From Clostridia bacterium (GTDB lineage: Bacteria > Bacillota > Clostridia > Oscillospirales > CAG-382), in contig JAFSNK010000028.1 of NCBI GenBank assembly GCA_017447445.1, positions 1 through 59,684 on the forward strand: a DNA stretch of 59,684 bases. Reading direction: 5' to 3'. The notes below the pieces were generated by a model, which worked only from the letters and a program-made list of their open reading frames with translations, ran no database searches and was not told where the DNA came from. This document shows, piece after piece, positions 51,270 through 59,658 of this stretch. Each line of letters begins with the position of its first letter. The first letter of the stretch is position 1. The translations under genes were made by a program, and so were the position numbers.

Positions 51270-51699
51270 CCTCTGTTTCGCCTCCAAGCTCGCTTTGCAG
51301 GAAGTTTTTCACCGCGCCGGCGTCCGCGCCCCGCGGAAGCACCACGCGAACGCGTGTGACCTCCGGCGTTTCACGCTCCCAATCAATATTTATGCTCACC
51401 GAGCGCGGATTTATGCCGAATTTTTCCCGCAGGAGCCCGCGGACGTGCTCCTCGGCGGCTTCCTCCGCCCCGGCGTAATAACCGGAGGGCGCCGGGATCT
51501 CCCGCGCGGACGGCGCCGTTTCCCCCTCCGCGAGACCGCGCAGGGCGGGGATAACGTTTTTCAACGGCAGCAGCGCCGCCGCGAGCAGGCACAGCGCCGC
51601 GATGAAGCGCATCTGCTTTTCGAACCTTGCCCCCGCGAACGCCGCGCAGAGCGAACCGAACGCCGAAGCGATGAGCAACGCGAAAAAATAATCTCTCAT
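51256..51699 (-). CDS. spoIIIAF: Stage III sporulation protein AF
   Basis: 147 residues from ATG 51699, which overlaps the spoIIIAE stop (ATGA). Two N-terminal membrane helices (about 4-25 and 32-50), then a small soluble ring-forming-like domain (about 80-147) ending ETEVVGE. Usual length for the family is about 200, so this is short. Assignment rests on position and topology. Confidence 0.88.
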   Translation of the reverse strand: MRDYFFALLIASAFGSLCAAFAGARFEKQMRFIAALCLLAAALLPLKNVIPALRGLAEGETAPSAREIPAPSGYYAGAEEAAEEHVRGLLREKFGINPRSVSINIDWERETPEVTRVRVVLPRGADAGAVKNFLQSELGGETEVVGE

Positions 51700-52775
51700 A
51701 CCGTCGTCCTCACAAAAACGCCTATCGCGATAAGGCACACCGTCCCGGCGCCCGCCGACAAAGCTACGAGCATCCCCGTAAGCCCCGAAAGCGCGTTAAG
51801 GAACCTGCCCTCCGCCGTACAGCCCAAAGTGTTCGCCGCCGCCGCGCAAAGCGAAAACGCGCACCTGTGCAGGAACGCCGCGACGACAGGGGGGATGACC
51901 GCCGCGAGCACCGCCACCGCTGAAGCCGCGCCCGCCGCGCCCTTTACCGCCGAGACCGCGGCTATCGCCGCGCGCGACGCTTCGCCGAGCGAGCCGCCTA
52001 TTACCGGGATGAACGCCCCGGAGGCGAACCTTATCCCGCGGTACGCCAGACCGTCCGCCGCGGCGGCGACCGAAGTGTTTGCGTAAAGCGCGAACCCGAG
52101 CATGGCGAAAATGAACCCGAGCACCGCGGAAGCGGCGCTTTTCACCGCCCCCGCGAAGGGCGAAACGTCCGCCCCGCCGGGGAAAGCCGAAGCCAGCCCC
52201 AGCGCGAAGCAGATACGCACCAGCGGCAGTATCACCCGAGTGCACAAGGTCTGAAGCACAGTTGAAAACAGAAGCAGGGCGCTGCCGCTTGCCGCCGCGG
52301 CGCCGGGATTCCCGCCCAGCGCGTAAAGTGAAGCCGAGACCGGCAGGAACGAGCTCACCGCCAGCCCGAGCGATTCCATATGCGCCGTAACGTATACGCA
52401 CAGCGAATACACCGAGGAATACGCCGCCGCCGAAAGCAGCAGCAGCGAAAACCAGCTCCACGCCTTCTCGGCGCTCCCGTTCCCGCCCAAAGCGGACATT
52501 ACGCCGCAGAACACCAGCGCGGCGAGCGTTCTCGCAAATCCGGCGGCGAATCCGCCCGCGCCGGAAAGCGAAAGCTTTATTATCTGCCACAGCTTTTCGA
52601 ACACGTTCACGCTTTTCGCGCCGCGAAGCTCCTCGCCGCTGACGAATTCGTTTTCCAGCCCGTCCACGCCCGCTTGCTCCGCCACGCTTTCGGCGGGAGT
52701 TTGCCCGGCGCGGGCGCAAAGCGGCAGCGCGAATAACAGCGCGGCGGTCACGGCGGCGAAAAGTGCTTTTTTCAT
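51696..52775 (-). CDS. spoIIIAE: Stage III sporulation protein AE
   Basis: 359 residues from ATG 52775 (AAAGGAT upstream). Signal peptide (1-21), then about seven to eight membrane helices, with the family stretches VFEKLWQIIKLSLSG and FIPVIGGSLGEASRA (about 265). The polytopic channel component of the SpoIIIA complex. Overlaps both neighbours by 4 bp or ends next to spoIIIAD (52772). Confidence 0.94.
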   Translation of the reverse strand: MKKALFAAVTAALLFALPLCARAGQTPAESVAEQAGVDGLENEFVSGEELRGAKSVNVFEKLWQIIKLSLSGAGGFAAGFARTLAALVFCGVMSALGGNGSAEKAWSWFSLLLLSAAAYSSVYSLCVYVTAHMESLGLAVSSFLPVSASLYALGGNPGAAAASGSALLLFSTVLQTLCTRVILPLVRICFALGLASAFPGGADVSPFAGAVKSAASAVLGFIFAMLGFALYANTSVAAAADGLAYRGIRFASGAFIPVIGGSLGEASRAAIAAVSAVKGAAGAASAVAVLAAVIPPVVAAFLHRCAFSLCAAAANTLGCTAEGRFLNALSGLTGMLVALSAGAGTVCLIAIGVFVRTTV

Positions 52776-53155
52776 TGCATCATATCCTTTGCGGCGTCCA
52801 GCAGTTGTTTTATTATCGGCAAGCCCAGAAGCACCATTCCCGCCCTCCCGGCGAGCTCCACCTTCTCGGCAAGCGTGTTTTCGCCGCAGTCGCGGCAGAT
52901 ATCCGCGCCGAACCTGCAGCACAAAGCCACCGCCAGCGCTTTAAGCATTATTTCAAAGATCCCGTCGGCGTTCGCGGCGGAGGCGTAGCCCCGCACGGTT
53001 TCTATGAACGGGACCAGCGCGCCGACGATATAGACCGCCGCGGCGATCCCCGCCGCCGCCACCGCGAGCGAGTATATCTCCGGGCGAGAATGCTTTATCA
53101 CCGAAAGCGCGCCGAGCGATATCACGGCGAACGCGCAGATATAAAGCGGGTTCAC
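52772..53155 (-). CDS. spoIIIAD: Stage III sporulation protein AD
   Basis: 127 residues from GTG 53155, which overlaps the spoIIIAC stop (GTGA at 53152-53155). It is a hydrophobic protein with the SpoIIIAC/AD fold, three to four helices; ENTLAEKVELAGRAGMVLLGLP is the conserved end (short: AEKVELAGRAGMVLL, about 97-111). The frame is open far upstream, through spoIIIAB, but only the GTG gives the family length. Confidence 0.93.
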   Translation of the reverse strand: MNPLYICAFAVISLGALSVIKHSRPEIYSLAVAAAGIAAAVYIVGALVPFIETVRGYASAANADGIFEIMLKALAVALCCRFGADICRDCGENTLAEKVELAGRAGMVLLGLPIIKQLLDAAKDMMQ

Positions 53156-53346
53156 AGCCCGAAGGCGCTTTTGAGCGCGTTGAAGAGCCCGCTTATCTCC
53201 CCCGCGAGCATAAGCATCACGATCACCACTCCGGCGACGGTCACGAAAGTCGCCTGCTCGTCGCGTCCGTTCTTCTGCAGGATCTGGCAGGCGACGCTCA
53301 CAATAAGCCCTATCCCGGCGATCTTCAATATAAGCGATACGTTCAT
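53152..53346 (-). CDS. spoIIIAC: Stage III sporulation protein AC
   Basis: 64 residues, normal length. Two helices with the family core: LILKIAGIGLIVSVACQILQ and GRDEQATFVTVAGVVIVMLM. It is a small membrane subunit of the SpoIIIA complex. It starts 10 bp after spoIIIAB. Confidence 0.95.
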   Translation of the reverse strand: MNVSLILKIAGIGLIVSVACQILQKNGRDEQATFVTVAGVVIVMLMLAGEISGLFNALKSAFGL

Positions 53347-53355
53347 TCAGGCACC

Positions 53356-53844
53356 TTAAATCAAAATAATCGCCGCGAGCAGACCGCAAAGAAGGTACGC
53401 CGCGCGTATGCTTTTCTGCTTCGGCGGCAGTTTTTTCGCAAGCGAGTCGCGCTCCTCGGCAAGCGCTTCGCGCAGGGACGCCGCCGCCGCGCGCTGTTCC
53501 GCCAGCGGAAGCAGCCCGAGCGTGCTCCCGAACGCCGCCGCCTCGGCGTACGCGCCCGCCTCCAGCGGCAGTTTCCGCAACGCGTTCGCCCACGCGGCGC
53601 GCGGGTCCTCCGCCCCCGCGCGGAGGGCGGGCAGGAACCCCCGGGCTTCCAGATATTCGTCGCTTTCCGCCGCGAAGATATCCTTCAAAGGCGTCCGCGC
53701 CGCGCTTATCTCGCGTTCCAGCCGCCCTATAAATCCGTGGAGCGCGTTTACCGCGCGCAGTTTTTCGCCCTCCGTCCGCGCCGCGGCGAATCCCGCCGCC
53801 CAGGCGCAAGTCACCACCAGGCAGGCGCCGAATAGCTTTGTCAA
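53356..53844 (-). CDS. spoIIIAB: Stage III sporulation protein AB
   Basis: 162 residues from a TTG that overlaps the spoIIIAA stop (TTGA at 53841-53844). N-terminal helix (about 5-20), an Arg/Glu-rich helical soluble part (VNALHGFIGRLEREISAART, about 32-50; GSTLGLLPLAEQRA), and a C-terminal helix (about 145-162). This is the GspF/EscU-like component of the operon. Confidence 0.92.
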   Translation of the reverse strand: MTKLFGACLVVTCAWAAGFAAARTEGEKLRAVNALHGFIGRLEREISAARTPLKDIFAAESDEYLEARGFLPALRAGAEDPRAAWANALRKLPLEAGAYAEAAAFGSTLGLLPLAEQRAAAASLREALAEERDSLAKKLPPKQKSIRAAYLLCGLLAAIILI

Positions 53845-54737
53845 ACCGAAAACTCCTTTATTTCAGGCGGCTCGCCGCGCCGCAGTACCGCCGTCAGACG
53901 GAACGCTCCGGACCCCGCGAGTTTTTTCATACCCGGGCGCGCCAGCACGTCTTGCGGGCCGTCGCCGTGCGCGGAGGCGATAAGCGCCGCGCCGCAGCTC
54001 TGCGCCTCCAGCACGCTTTCCCATTCCGCGCCGGATATCTCGTCGCACAGGATCGCCTGGGGCGACATACACCGCGTCAGCATCGTTATCCCCTCCGCCT
54101 TGGGAACGCCGGTCAGTATGTCCAGCAGTCCGCTTCGCGGCAGGCAGACGGATATCTCGCAGCGCTCGTCCGCCACCGCCGTGCGCACCGGGGCGATCCC
54201 CTTTCCGTTCGCCAGCAGATAGGCGGCGCTGCGCAGAAAAGTCGTTTTCCCGGCGCCCGGGGGCGAGATCACCAGAACGCCGCACAGCCGCGTTTCCGCC
54301 CATACTCGCATCAGCGGAGCCGCCGCGTCGCGGATAAAGCGGTGAAAGCGCAGGTCCACCGAATAGATCTCCGAAAACCCGGCGACCGCGCCGTTTCTTA
54401 TCTCCGCCCTGCCGCAGACTCCCGCCCTGCCGCCCTCCGGCAGCGGAATGAACCCCTGCGCCAGCTCCGCTTCGCAGGTGTAAAGCGAACCGCCGCACAG
54501 CCGCGAAAGGCATTCCTCCATTTCGCTTTTGGTGGGACGCAGCGCGCGGTCCGGCGGGGAGGGGGCGCCGTTTTTATCGAACATCACGTTTTTCCCGGCG
54601 CAGGTAACGCTCGCCGCGGAATCGCGGCTCAGCCGTATCTCGTCCGCCCGGGCGAGTATTTCCGGCGGGAGCGAAGCAGCCGCGGCGGCTATCCGCGGGG
54701 GGAGATAGCGCCCGAGCGCGGTAAGTATATCGCCCAT
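53841..54737 (-). CDS. spoIIIAA: Stage III sporulation protein AA (ATPase)
   Basis: 298 residues from ATG 54737. A secretion-type ATPase: N-terminal part with EIRLSRDSAASVTCAGK, Walker A ISPPGAGKTTFLR (about 158-170), Asp box VADERCEIS, Walker B AILCDEISGAEWES (about 226-239) and ASAHGDGPQD with the His switch (about 253). It powers the SpoIIIA-Q feeding tube from the mother cell. Its ATG overlaps the spoVB stop by one base, so spoVB and spoIIIA are one transcript. Confidence 0.96.
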   Translation of the reverse strand: MGDILTALGRYLPPRIAAAAASLPPEILARADEIRLSRDSAASVTCAGKNVMFDKNGAPSPPDRALRPTKSEMEECLSRLCGGSLYTCEAELAQGFIPLPEGGRAGVCGRAEIRNGAVAGFSEIYSVDLRFHRFIRDAAAPLMRVWAETRLCGVLVISPPGAGKTTFLRSAAYLLANGKGIAPVRTAVADERCEISVCLPRSGLLDILTGVPKAEGITMLTRCMSPQAILCDEISGAEWESVLEAQSCGAALIASAHGDGPQDVLARPGMKKLAGSGAFRLTAVLRRGEPPEIKEFSV

Positions 54738-56290
54738 CAGCCGCAGGCGCGTCCTGCGCGGCTTTCGAAGAAAAGCGAAAAGGCGTTTTTCACCCTGCCG
54801 CCCATAAGGATGAGCAGGAGCATCGCGAATACCGCGGCGTAGACCGCCGTCCCCGCCGCCGCGCATACCGCGGCGCTTTTCCCCGCAAGGAAGATATCCA
54901 GAACGGTTTTCGCCGAAAACCCGCCGCCCGCCGCGCACAAAAGCGGGACGACGCATCCGCGCGGTATATCCGCGCCCGCCCCGGTAGCCCGCAGCAGCCG
55001 CACGCGGCAGAGCAGGTAGGAAAACGTGTTGGAGATCACGAGCAGCCAAAGATACCCCTCGCCGCCCATACGCTTTACCAGAGTGAATATCAGCGCGACG
55101 CGCAGAAGCGAGTTCATCACGGTGTAGCCGAGCGTGCGCTTCTGCTCGCCCACCGCTTTAAGGATCGCGTCGCACACCGTTTCGATATACATAAAAGGCG
55201 TTACCAGCGCGAGTATCCTTATTGCGCCCGCCGTGTCCCGGCCGGGATAGAACGCCTCGCCTATCGCTTCCGGGATGGCAAAGAACACCCCGCCCGCCGC
55301 AAACGCGAACACCGCCGCCGCGCCGGTTAAAAGCTTTACGCGCGACCTTAGCGGATCTCTGTCCGGAAGCAGGTTCAGCCGGCTGAGCTCCGGCGTGAAG
55401 ACCGATACGAGACTTGCGAGGAAAACGAAAGGGAAAAACAGCAGGGGAATGACCATTCCGCGTATCATACCGAACTGCGAAAGCGCGTATTCGCGGTTCC
55501 CGCCGGAATAGCTTGCGAAAACCTTTGGCACCAGAAGCGATTCCGCGGTATGCAGGGCGGAGGTTATCCACACCGAAAGCGCCACCGGGAACGCCACCGG
55601 AAACAGCTCGCCGCGCGTGCGTGCGTGCGGGGCGGCGCGCCCGCCGCGGTTTTTCCACAGCCCGCTTTTTATAAAAAGGAAGGCGCAGGACGAGGTTTCG
55701 GAAAGCGTTATCGCCAGCGCGATCCCGAAGCACATTTTGCCGGGGTCGTTCGACCCGGCGAACACCGCGCCGAGCATAAGCGCCGCCGCCGCGGTCTTCA
55801 CCGCCTGCTCCAACAGTGAGGCGGCGGCTGTCGCAACACCGCGGCGCTGTGCGAAAAGCCACCCTTTCAGGCAGGCGGCGAAAGCCATAAACGGCAGACT
55901 CGCCGCCAGCACGCGCAGCGCCCCGGCACAGCGCGCGTCGCCGATAAGCGCGTCCGCGGCGTAACCGGAAAAAGCCAGCATCGCCGCCGCGGCCGCCGCG
56001 GAAAGCAGCAGCGAAACGCGCGCGGCGCGCAGCGTTATCGCGCGGGACTCGGCCTCGCCCGATCCGCGCTTTTCGGCGGCAAGCCGCGAAACCGCCAGCG
56101 TGAACCCCGCCGTCGCAAAGGTGGAAAACAGCGTGTAAACGCTTAACACCAACTGAAAAAGTCCCATCCCCGCGCTGCCGATCCGCGCCGAGACGTAAAG
56201 CCGCAGGAACACGCCCAAAAGCTTGTTCACAAGCGAAAGCGCGGTCATCCACGCCGCGCTTTTAATAAGTATCGCCGCGGTACGGTTCAC
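54737..56290 (-). CDS. spoVB: SpoVB-like polysaccharide/lipid II flippase (MOP superfamily)
   Basis: 517 residues from GTG 56290 (GGGAGAG before it). Around 13-14 membrane helices; MVF/PST-type features: SLVNKLLGVFLRLYVSARIG at the start, GMGLFQLVLSVYTLFSTFATAGFTLAVSRL, PFMAFAACLKGWLFAQRRGV and, later, HTAESLLVPKVF. SpoVB flips cortex peptidoglycan precursors in B. subtilis. The link with spoIIIA and a sigma-E-like promoter support the sporulation role; a generic flippase is the alternative. Confidence 0.88.
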   Translation of the reverse strand: MNRTAAILIKSAAWMTALSLVNKLLGVFLRLYVSARIGSAGMGLFQLVLSVYTLFSTFATAGFTLAVSRLAAEKRGSGEAESRAITLRAARVSLLLSAAAAAAMLAFSGYAADALIGDARCAGALRVLAASLPFMAFAACLKGWLFAQRRGVATAAASLLEQAVKTAAAALMLGAVFAGSNDPGKMCFGIALAITLSETSSCAFLFIKSGLWKNRGGRAAPHARTRGELFPVAFPVALSVWITSALHTAESLLVPKVFASYSGGNREYALSQFGMIRGMVIPLLFFPFVFLASLVSVFTPELSRLNLLPDRDPLRSRVKLLTGAAAVFAFAAGGVFFAIPEAIGEAFYPGRDTAGAIRILALVTPFMYIETVCDAILKAVGEQKRTLGYTVMNSLLRVALIFTLVKRMGGEGYLWLLVISNTFSYLLCRVRLLRATGAGADIPRGCVVPLLCAAGGGFSAKTVLDIFLAGKSAAVCAAAGTAVYAAVFAMLLLILMGGRVKNAFSLFFESRAGRACG

Positions 56291-56326
56291 GTTTATCTCT
56301 CCCGGCAAACGAAATATCGTTGTTAA

Positions 56327-56355
56327 GATATATGTCCGCGCGCGGCGCGATATTC
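56327..56355 (-). promoter_or_regulatory. Sigma-E-like promoter of spoVB-spoIIIA
   Basis: Minus strand GAATATC (56349-56355), 14-bp spacer, CATATATC (56327-56334), against the sigma-E consensus KMATATT-14/15-CATACAHT. It lies 37 bp before the GTG of spoVB, and spoIIIA is a known sigma-E operon in Bacillus. Matched by eye. Confidence 0.6.
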
Positions 56356-56358
56356 GCT

Positions 56359-56387
56359 TTGACAAAGCCGCAAAACCGTGATATAAT
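56359..56387 (+). promoter_or_regulatory. Promoter of the ECF sigma factor gene
   Basis: TTGACA (56359-56364), 17-bp spacer, TATAAT (56382-56387): a perfect sigma-A promoter. The -35 box is only 3 bp from the sigma-E-like promoter on the other strand. No sign of ECF autoregulation (AAC..CGTC) is seen. Confidence 0.85.
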
Positions 56388-56486
56388 AAAAAAAGGAAAA
56401 AAATTTGCTTTTCCGCGAAAATTTTTTGTCCGCTTTTCGACTTTTTCAAAGTATATATATACGAAGACCGGAAACGAGGTGGTACC

Positions 56487-57014
56487 GTGCTTTCAAAGGT
56501 GTTCGCCAACAAGGCCTGCTCTGACGCGATAATAAAAATATCGGAAGGCGATCTGAACGGCCTTACCGTCGTATACGATCAACTAGGCAGGCAGATATTC
56601 TCGCTGGCAATGTCGGTGCTCAACAATTATTCCGACGCCGAGGACGCCATGCAGGATACCTTTTTACGAATAGCCAGATACGCGAAGAACTACGACCCGG
56701 CGGGCAACGCCCGCGCCTGGATAATGGCGATCGCGCGGAACGCCGCTGTCGACACGGCGCGCCGGCGCGAAATACCTTCTTCCGGCGAACCGGTCTATGA
56801 AAACGCGCAGGCGCGCGGGGATTTCACCGAGGTGATCGAAGTGAACGCCCTGCTCGCGGCGCTTCCCGAATCCGAAAGGCAGATCGTCGTTTTGAAAGCG
56901 GTCGACGGTTCGAGCTACAGGGAGATCGGCGAGATAATGGGCATAACGCCCGAGGCGGCGCGCAAAAAATACGAACGCGCGATAGCCCTGCTAAAAGAAA
57001 AAGGTGGTTTTTAA
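56487..57014 (+). CDS. ECF-type RNA polymerase sigma factor
   Basis: 175 residues from GTG 56487 (GAGGTGG ribosome site). Sigma region 2 has YSDAEDAMQDTFLRIARY (short: DAEDAMQDTFLRIA, about residue 52) and region 4 has LPESERQIVVLKAVDG SSYREIGEIMGITPEAARKKYERA (short: YREIGEIMGITPEAARKK, about 146-163). It stops where the next ATG begins (57014), so it is coupled to the putative anti-sigma factor. Target promoters unknown. Confidence 0.94.
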   Translation: MLSKVFANKACSDAIIKISEGDLNGLTVVYDQLGRQIFSLAMSVLNNYSDAEDAMQDTFLRIARYAKNYDPAGNARAWIMAIARNAAVDTARRREIPSSGEPVYENAQARGDFTEVIEVNALLAALPESERQIVVLKAVDGSSYREIGEIMGITPEAARKKYERAIALLKEKGGF

Positions 57015-59338
57015 TGAAAATCGAAAAACGTATCAGAAACGCTTATAAAAAGCTTCCCGTTCCGGAAGCGGAAAGAGTGCTGCCGCGTATCGCCGCGGAA
57101 GCCGAAACGCAAAAACCCCTGCGCCCGGGCGCAAAACGGTGGCTTCGCCCCGCGCTTGCGGCGGCGGTGCTGGTGTGCGTGATCGCCGCCGGCGTTATCG
57201 GCGTGCTTTCGGTAACCCGCGCGAACAGGATCGAGGAATCCCAGGCCGGGGAACAGTCGCTTTCGTATAACGACGGCGTTATCGGAGGCAGACCGTCAAA
57301 CGGATCCGTAAGCCGTTCCGCGGACTACGCCGACGGCTACTACGCAGAAATGGAAAAGGGAATGGGATATTTGCATAAGACCCCTGACAGCGGGTGGGTA
57401 AAAGGCGAGGTCGTATATGAAGACGCATCCGTCGAAGCGAGCCCCCGTGAGGAGTCTCCCTGCGAACCTATAGACGGCGACAGTATAGAATACGAAAACG
57501 CCATCCGCGCCGGAACGCTTACCGCGCGCGAGCTGCGCGACGTGAACAATATAAAAGAATGGCGCGAGATCGTAAACGGTCAGGAGTTCAGCAGCTATGC
57601 AAAAGGACGCGGCATCGGTTCCGGAAACGTCGTGGAAGTCCGCACCGGGCGATATAACAGCAAAGTCGAGCTTCGCACCGCGCAGGGCGAAACGCTTTAC
57701 ACCGCCCGCACGGACGTGTTCGGCAAGGCGTACCTTGTAATCCCGCAGAAATACATCCAGAGCGAGCTTTACGCTGTCTGCGGGCTCGCAAACGTAAAAC
57801 TGGAATCGACGACCGGCCCGGTCGTTATCGAACTCTCCGGCGGCGAAAAGCCGAAGCAGCTCGATCTTATGCTTATGATCGACACCACCGGCAGTATGGG
57901 CGACGAGCTGGAATATCTTAAAGCCGAGCTGGAGGACATGGTGACGCGCGTAGCGCAGCAGGGCAATTATATGGATATCCGCATAAGCGTGAACTTCTAC
58001 CGCGACGAAGGCGACGAATACGTTGTTAAATACTTCGATTTCCGCGGCGACGTTTCGGAATGCGTGCGGCAGCTTCGCGCACAGTACGCCAACGGCGGCG
58101 GAGATTACCCCGAAGCGGTGCACACCGCGCTGGATAACGCGGTGAACGGCCACGAATGGCGCGACGAAGCCGTTAAGCTCTGCTTCTTCGTGCTGGACGC
58201 CCCTCCGCACACCGAATCCGAGGTGCAGGGGATAACCGAAAAGCTCAATTCCGGCATCCGCACGGCTTCCGAAAAGGGCATAAGACTTATCCCGGTCGCC
58301 TCCTCCGGCATCGATAAGGAGACCGAGTTCATCCTCCGCAGCTTTGCGGTGATGACCGGCGGGACCTATATCTACCTTACCGACCATTCCGGCATAGGCG
58401 GCGGCCACGTGGAAGCCACCACCTCCGAACCCGGCGAGGTGGAGCCGCTTAACGACTGCATGGTGCGCGTTATCTGCGAGTTCTGCGGGCTTGAAGTCCC
58501 GGAACCCGCGTCCCGGCCCGAAAACGTGAAAATAACCGATCCCGACGATTCCGTTAAGATCTACGAGCTTTATCAAAACCGGATGGACAAACCCTTTGAA
58601 GCCGCGGGCGAGGACGTCGCCGCGCTGCACGGGGCGCTCGGGGCGCTCGAATACGGCGACAATAACGTCTGCCGCTGCGCGCCGACCTATCAGCTCGTGT
58701 TCCCGAACGGCGACGTTTACGAGCTTAAATACCACTCCGCAGCTTCCGAAGACGGGCGCACGATCGGCGTTTGCATAAGCAAAGAAGGCGTTTATATGCA
58801 GGCGGAAGCGACCGAAAAAGCGCGGGAGCTTATCGAAACGGTAATAAACTCGGCTATCGGCGGCTCCGTCCCCGCGCCGGCTTCGGTCCCGGAGGATTTC
58901 GAATTCAGTCTGGTTTGGAACATATATGGAACAAGCAGCTACGACAGCGAAACCGGCAAGCTCGTTAAATCGAGCGCGGAACAGGATATCGAAAACTATA
59001 CCGCTTCGCTCGTCCTCACCGACGAACAGCGCGCGGAGGCATACGCGATAATAAGCCGCCTCGATCTCGACGCCTACCCGCGCGAATACGATCCGATAAA
59101 CGATCCGGACGAGGAAACAAAGATCATGGCGTCGCCTTGCTATACGATAAGGCTTTCGGTCACCGCGGGAGGAAAAACCAAAACGGTCGATTGCCCGGAG
59201 CTGGCGTTTGTCGAACCCGAAAAGGCGTATTGCGACGCGGCGTACGATCTCCTTGCGGCGGTCCGTGATCTGCAGGCGCTCATCGTCTCCACCCCGGAAT
59301 GGCAGGCGTTTCCGGAGTACACCGTGTTTTTCGAGTAA
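57014..59338 (+). CDS. Putative anti-sigma factor with extracytoplasmic VWA domain
   Basis: 774 residues. A short cytoplasmic N-terminus (1-45; KIEKRIRNAYKKLPVPEAERVLPRIAAEA) that could hold the sigma factor, one membrane helix (about 48-68), then a large outside part: linker with acidic residues, a carboxypeptidase-like beta sandwich (about 190-270; NSKVELRTAQGETLYTARTDVFGKAYLVIPQ in part), a von Willebrand A domain (about 290-480) with MIDTTGSMGDEL (MIDAS DxTxS) and YANGGGDYPEAVHTAL, then 280 residues of unknown structure. A sensor of an external signal by inference. A single zinc-type anti-sigma motif (HxxxCxxC) is absent. Confidence 0.82.
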   Translation: MKIEKRIRNAYKKLPVPEAERVLPRIAAEAETQKPLRPGAKRWLRPALAAAVLVCVIAAGVIGVLSVTRANRIEESQAGEQSLSYNDGVIGGRPSNGSVSRSADYADGYYAEMEKGMGYLHKTPDSGWVKGEVVYEDASVEASPREESPCEPIDGDSIEYENAIRAGTLTARELRDVNNIKEWREIVNGQEFSSYAKGRGIGSGNVVEVRTGRYNSKVELRTAQGETLYTARTDVFGKAYLVIPQKYIQSELYAVCGLANVKLESTTGPVVIELSGGEKPKQLDLMLMIDTTGSMGDELEYLKAELEDMVTRVAQQGNYMDIRISVNFYRDEGDEYVVKYFDFRGDVSECVRQLRAQYANGGGDYPEAVHTALDNAVNGHEWRDEAVKLCFFVLDAPPHTESEVQGITEKLNSGIRTASEKGIRLIPVASSGIDKETEFILRSFAVMTGGTYIYLTDHSGIGGGHVEATTSEPGEVEPLNDCMVRVICEFCGLEVPEPASRPENVKITDPDDSVKIYELYQNRMDKPFEAAGEDVAALHGALGALEYGDNNVCRCAPTYQLVFPNGDVYELKYHSAASEDGRTIGVCISKEGVYMQAEATEKARELIETVINSAIGGSVPAPASVPEDFEFSLVWNIYGTSSYDSETGKLVKSSAEQDIENYTASLVLTDEQRAEAYAIISRLDLDAYPREYDPINDPDEETKIMASPCYTIRLSVTAGGKTKTVDCPELAFVEPEKAYCDAAYDLLAAVRDLQALIVSTPEWQAFPEYTVFFE

Positions 59339-59383
59339 ACCCGTAATTCCCCGATACATTGTGATTCTCCCCCCTTAAAAAGG

Positions 59384-59410
59384 AAAAGAGCTCGTTTCCG
59401 GGCTCTTTTT
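59384..59410 (+). terminator. Terminator of the ECF operon
   Basis: AAAAGAGC (59384-59391) pairs with GCTCTTTT (59402-59409) with extra inner pairs and a T-run. Confidence 0.85.
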
Positions 59411-59426
59411 CTCTTGCGTAAAACGG

Positions 59427-59455
59427 TTGACATTCCGCTCCGCCTGTGCTAAAAT
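59427..59455 (+). promoter_or_regulatory. Promoter of tRNA-Leu
   Basis: TTGACA (59427-59432), 17-bp spacer, TAAAAT (59450-59455), ten bases before the mature tRNA 5' end. Confidence 0.85.
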
Positions 59456-59464
59456 AATGCAGAC

Positions 59465-59547
59465 GCGGGTGTGTCGGAACTGGCAGACGAGCCGGTCTTA
59501 GAAACCGGTGCTTCGGCGTGTAGGTTCAAGTCCTATCATCCGCACCA
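59465..59547 (+). tRNA. tRNA-Leu (anticodon UAG)
   Basis: 83 nt with an encoded CCA (59545-59547). Acceptor stem GCGGGTG/CATCCGC (one G-U). Anticodon stem CCGGT/ACCGG with loop CTTAGAA, so the anticodon is TAG and decodes CUN/CUA. A variable arm of about ten bases (TGCTTCGGCG) and the T loop GTTCAAGTC are present. It is a class II tRNA of Leu type. Confidence 0.96.
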
Positions 59548-59549
59548 TG

Positions 59550-59592
59550 CTGAGTGTTCATAACGCAAGTGAGTTATGGACACTCAGTTTTT
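59550..59592 (+). terminator. tRNA terminator
   Basis: CTGAGTGTTCATAAC (59550-59564) pairs with GTTATGGACACTCAG (59573-59587), one mismatch in 15 bp; TTTTT follows. Confidence 0.92.
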
Positions 59593-59628
59593 CTATATAT
59601 TCAACTTATCTGATATTCGTATGTAGGG

Positions 59629-59658
59629 GAGCAGGCTCGGTGAGTCTGCTCGTTTTTT
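59629..59658 (+). terminator. Second terminator-like hairpin
   Basis: GAGCAG (59629-59634) / CTGCTC (59646-59651) with an 11-nt loop, then G and six Ts. The window ends 26 bp later with no further feature seen. Confidence 0.75.

Noticed and set aside
53155..53809. SpoIIIAD extending upstream as a 345-residue protein
   Set aside because: The upstream part is a GC-rich frame antagonistic to spoIIIAB and spoIIIAC and has an arginine-rich, unnatural composition.
59465..59592. tRNA as an attachment site with an integrated element
   Set aside because: No integrase or duplicated tRNA 3' end is visible in the remaining 137 bp; the hairpins there look like normal terminators.
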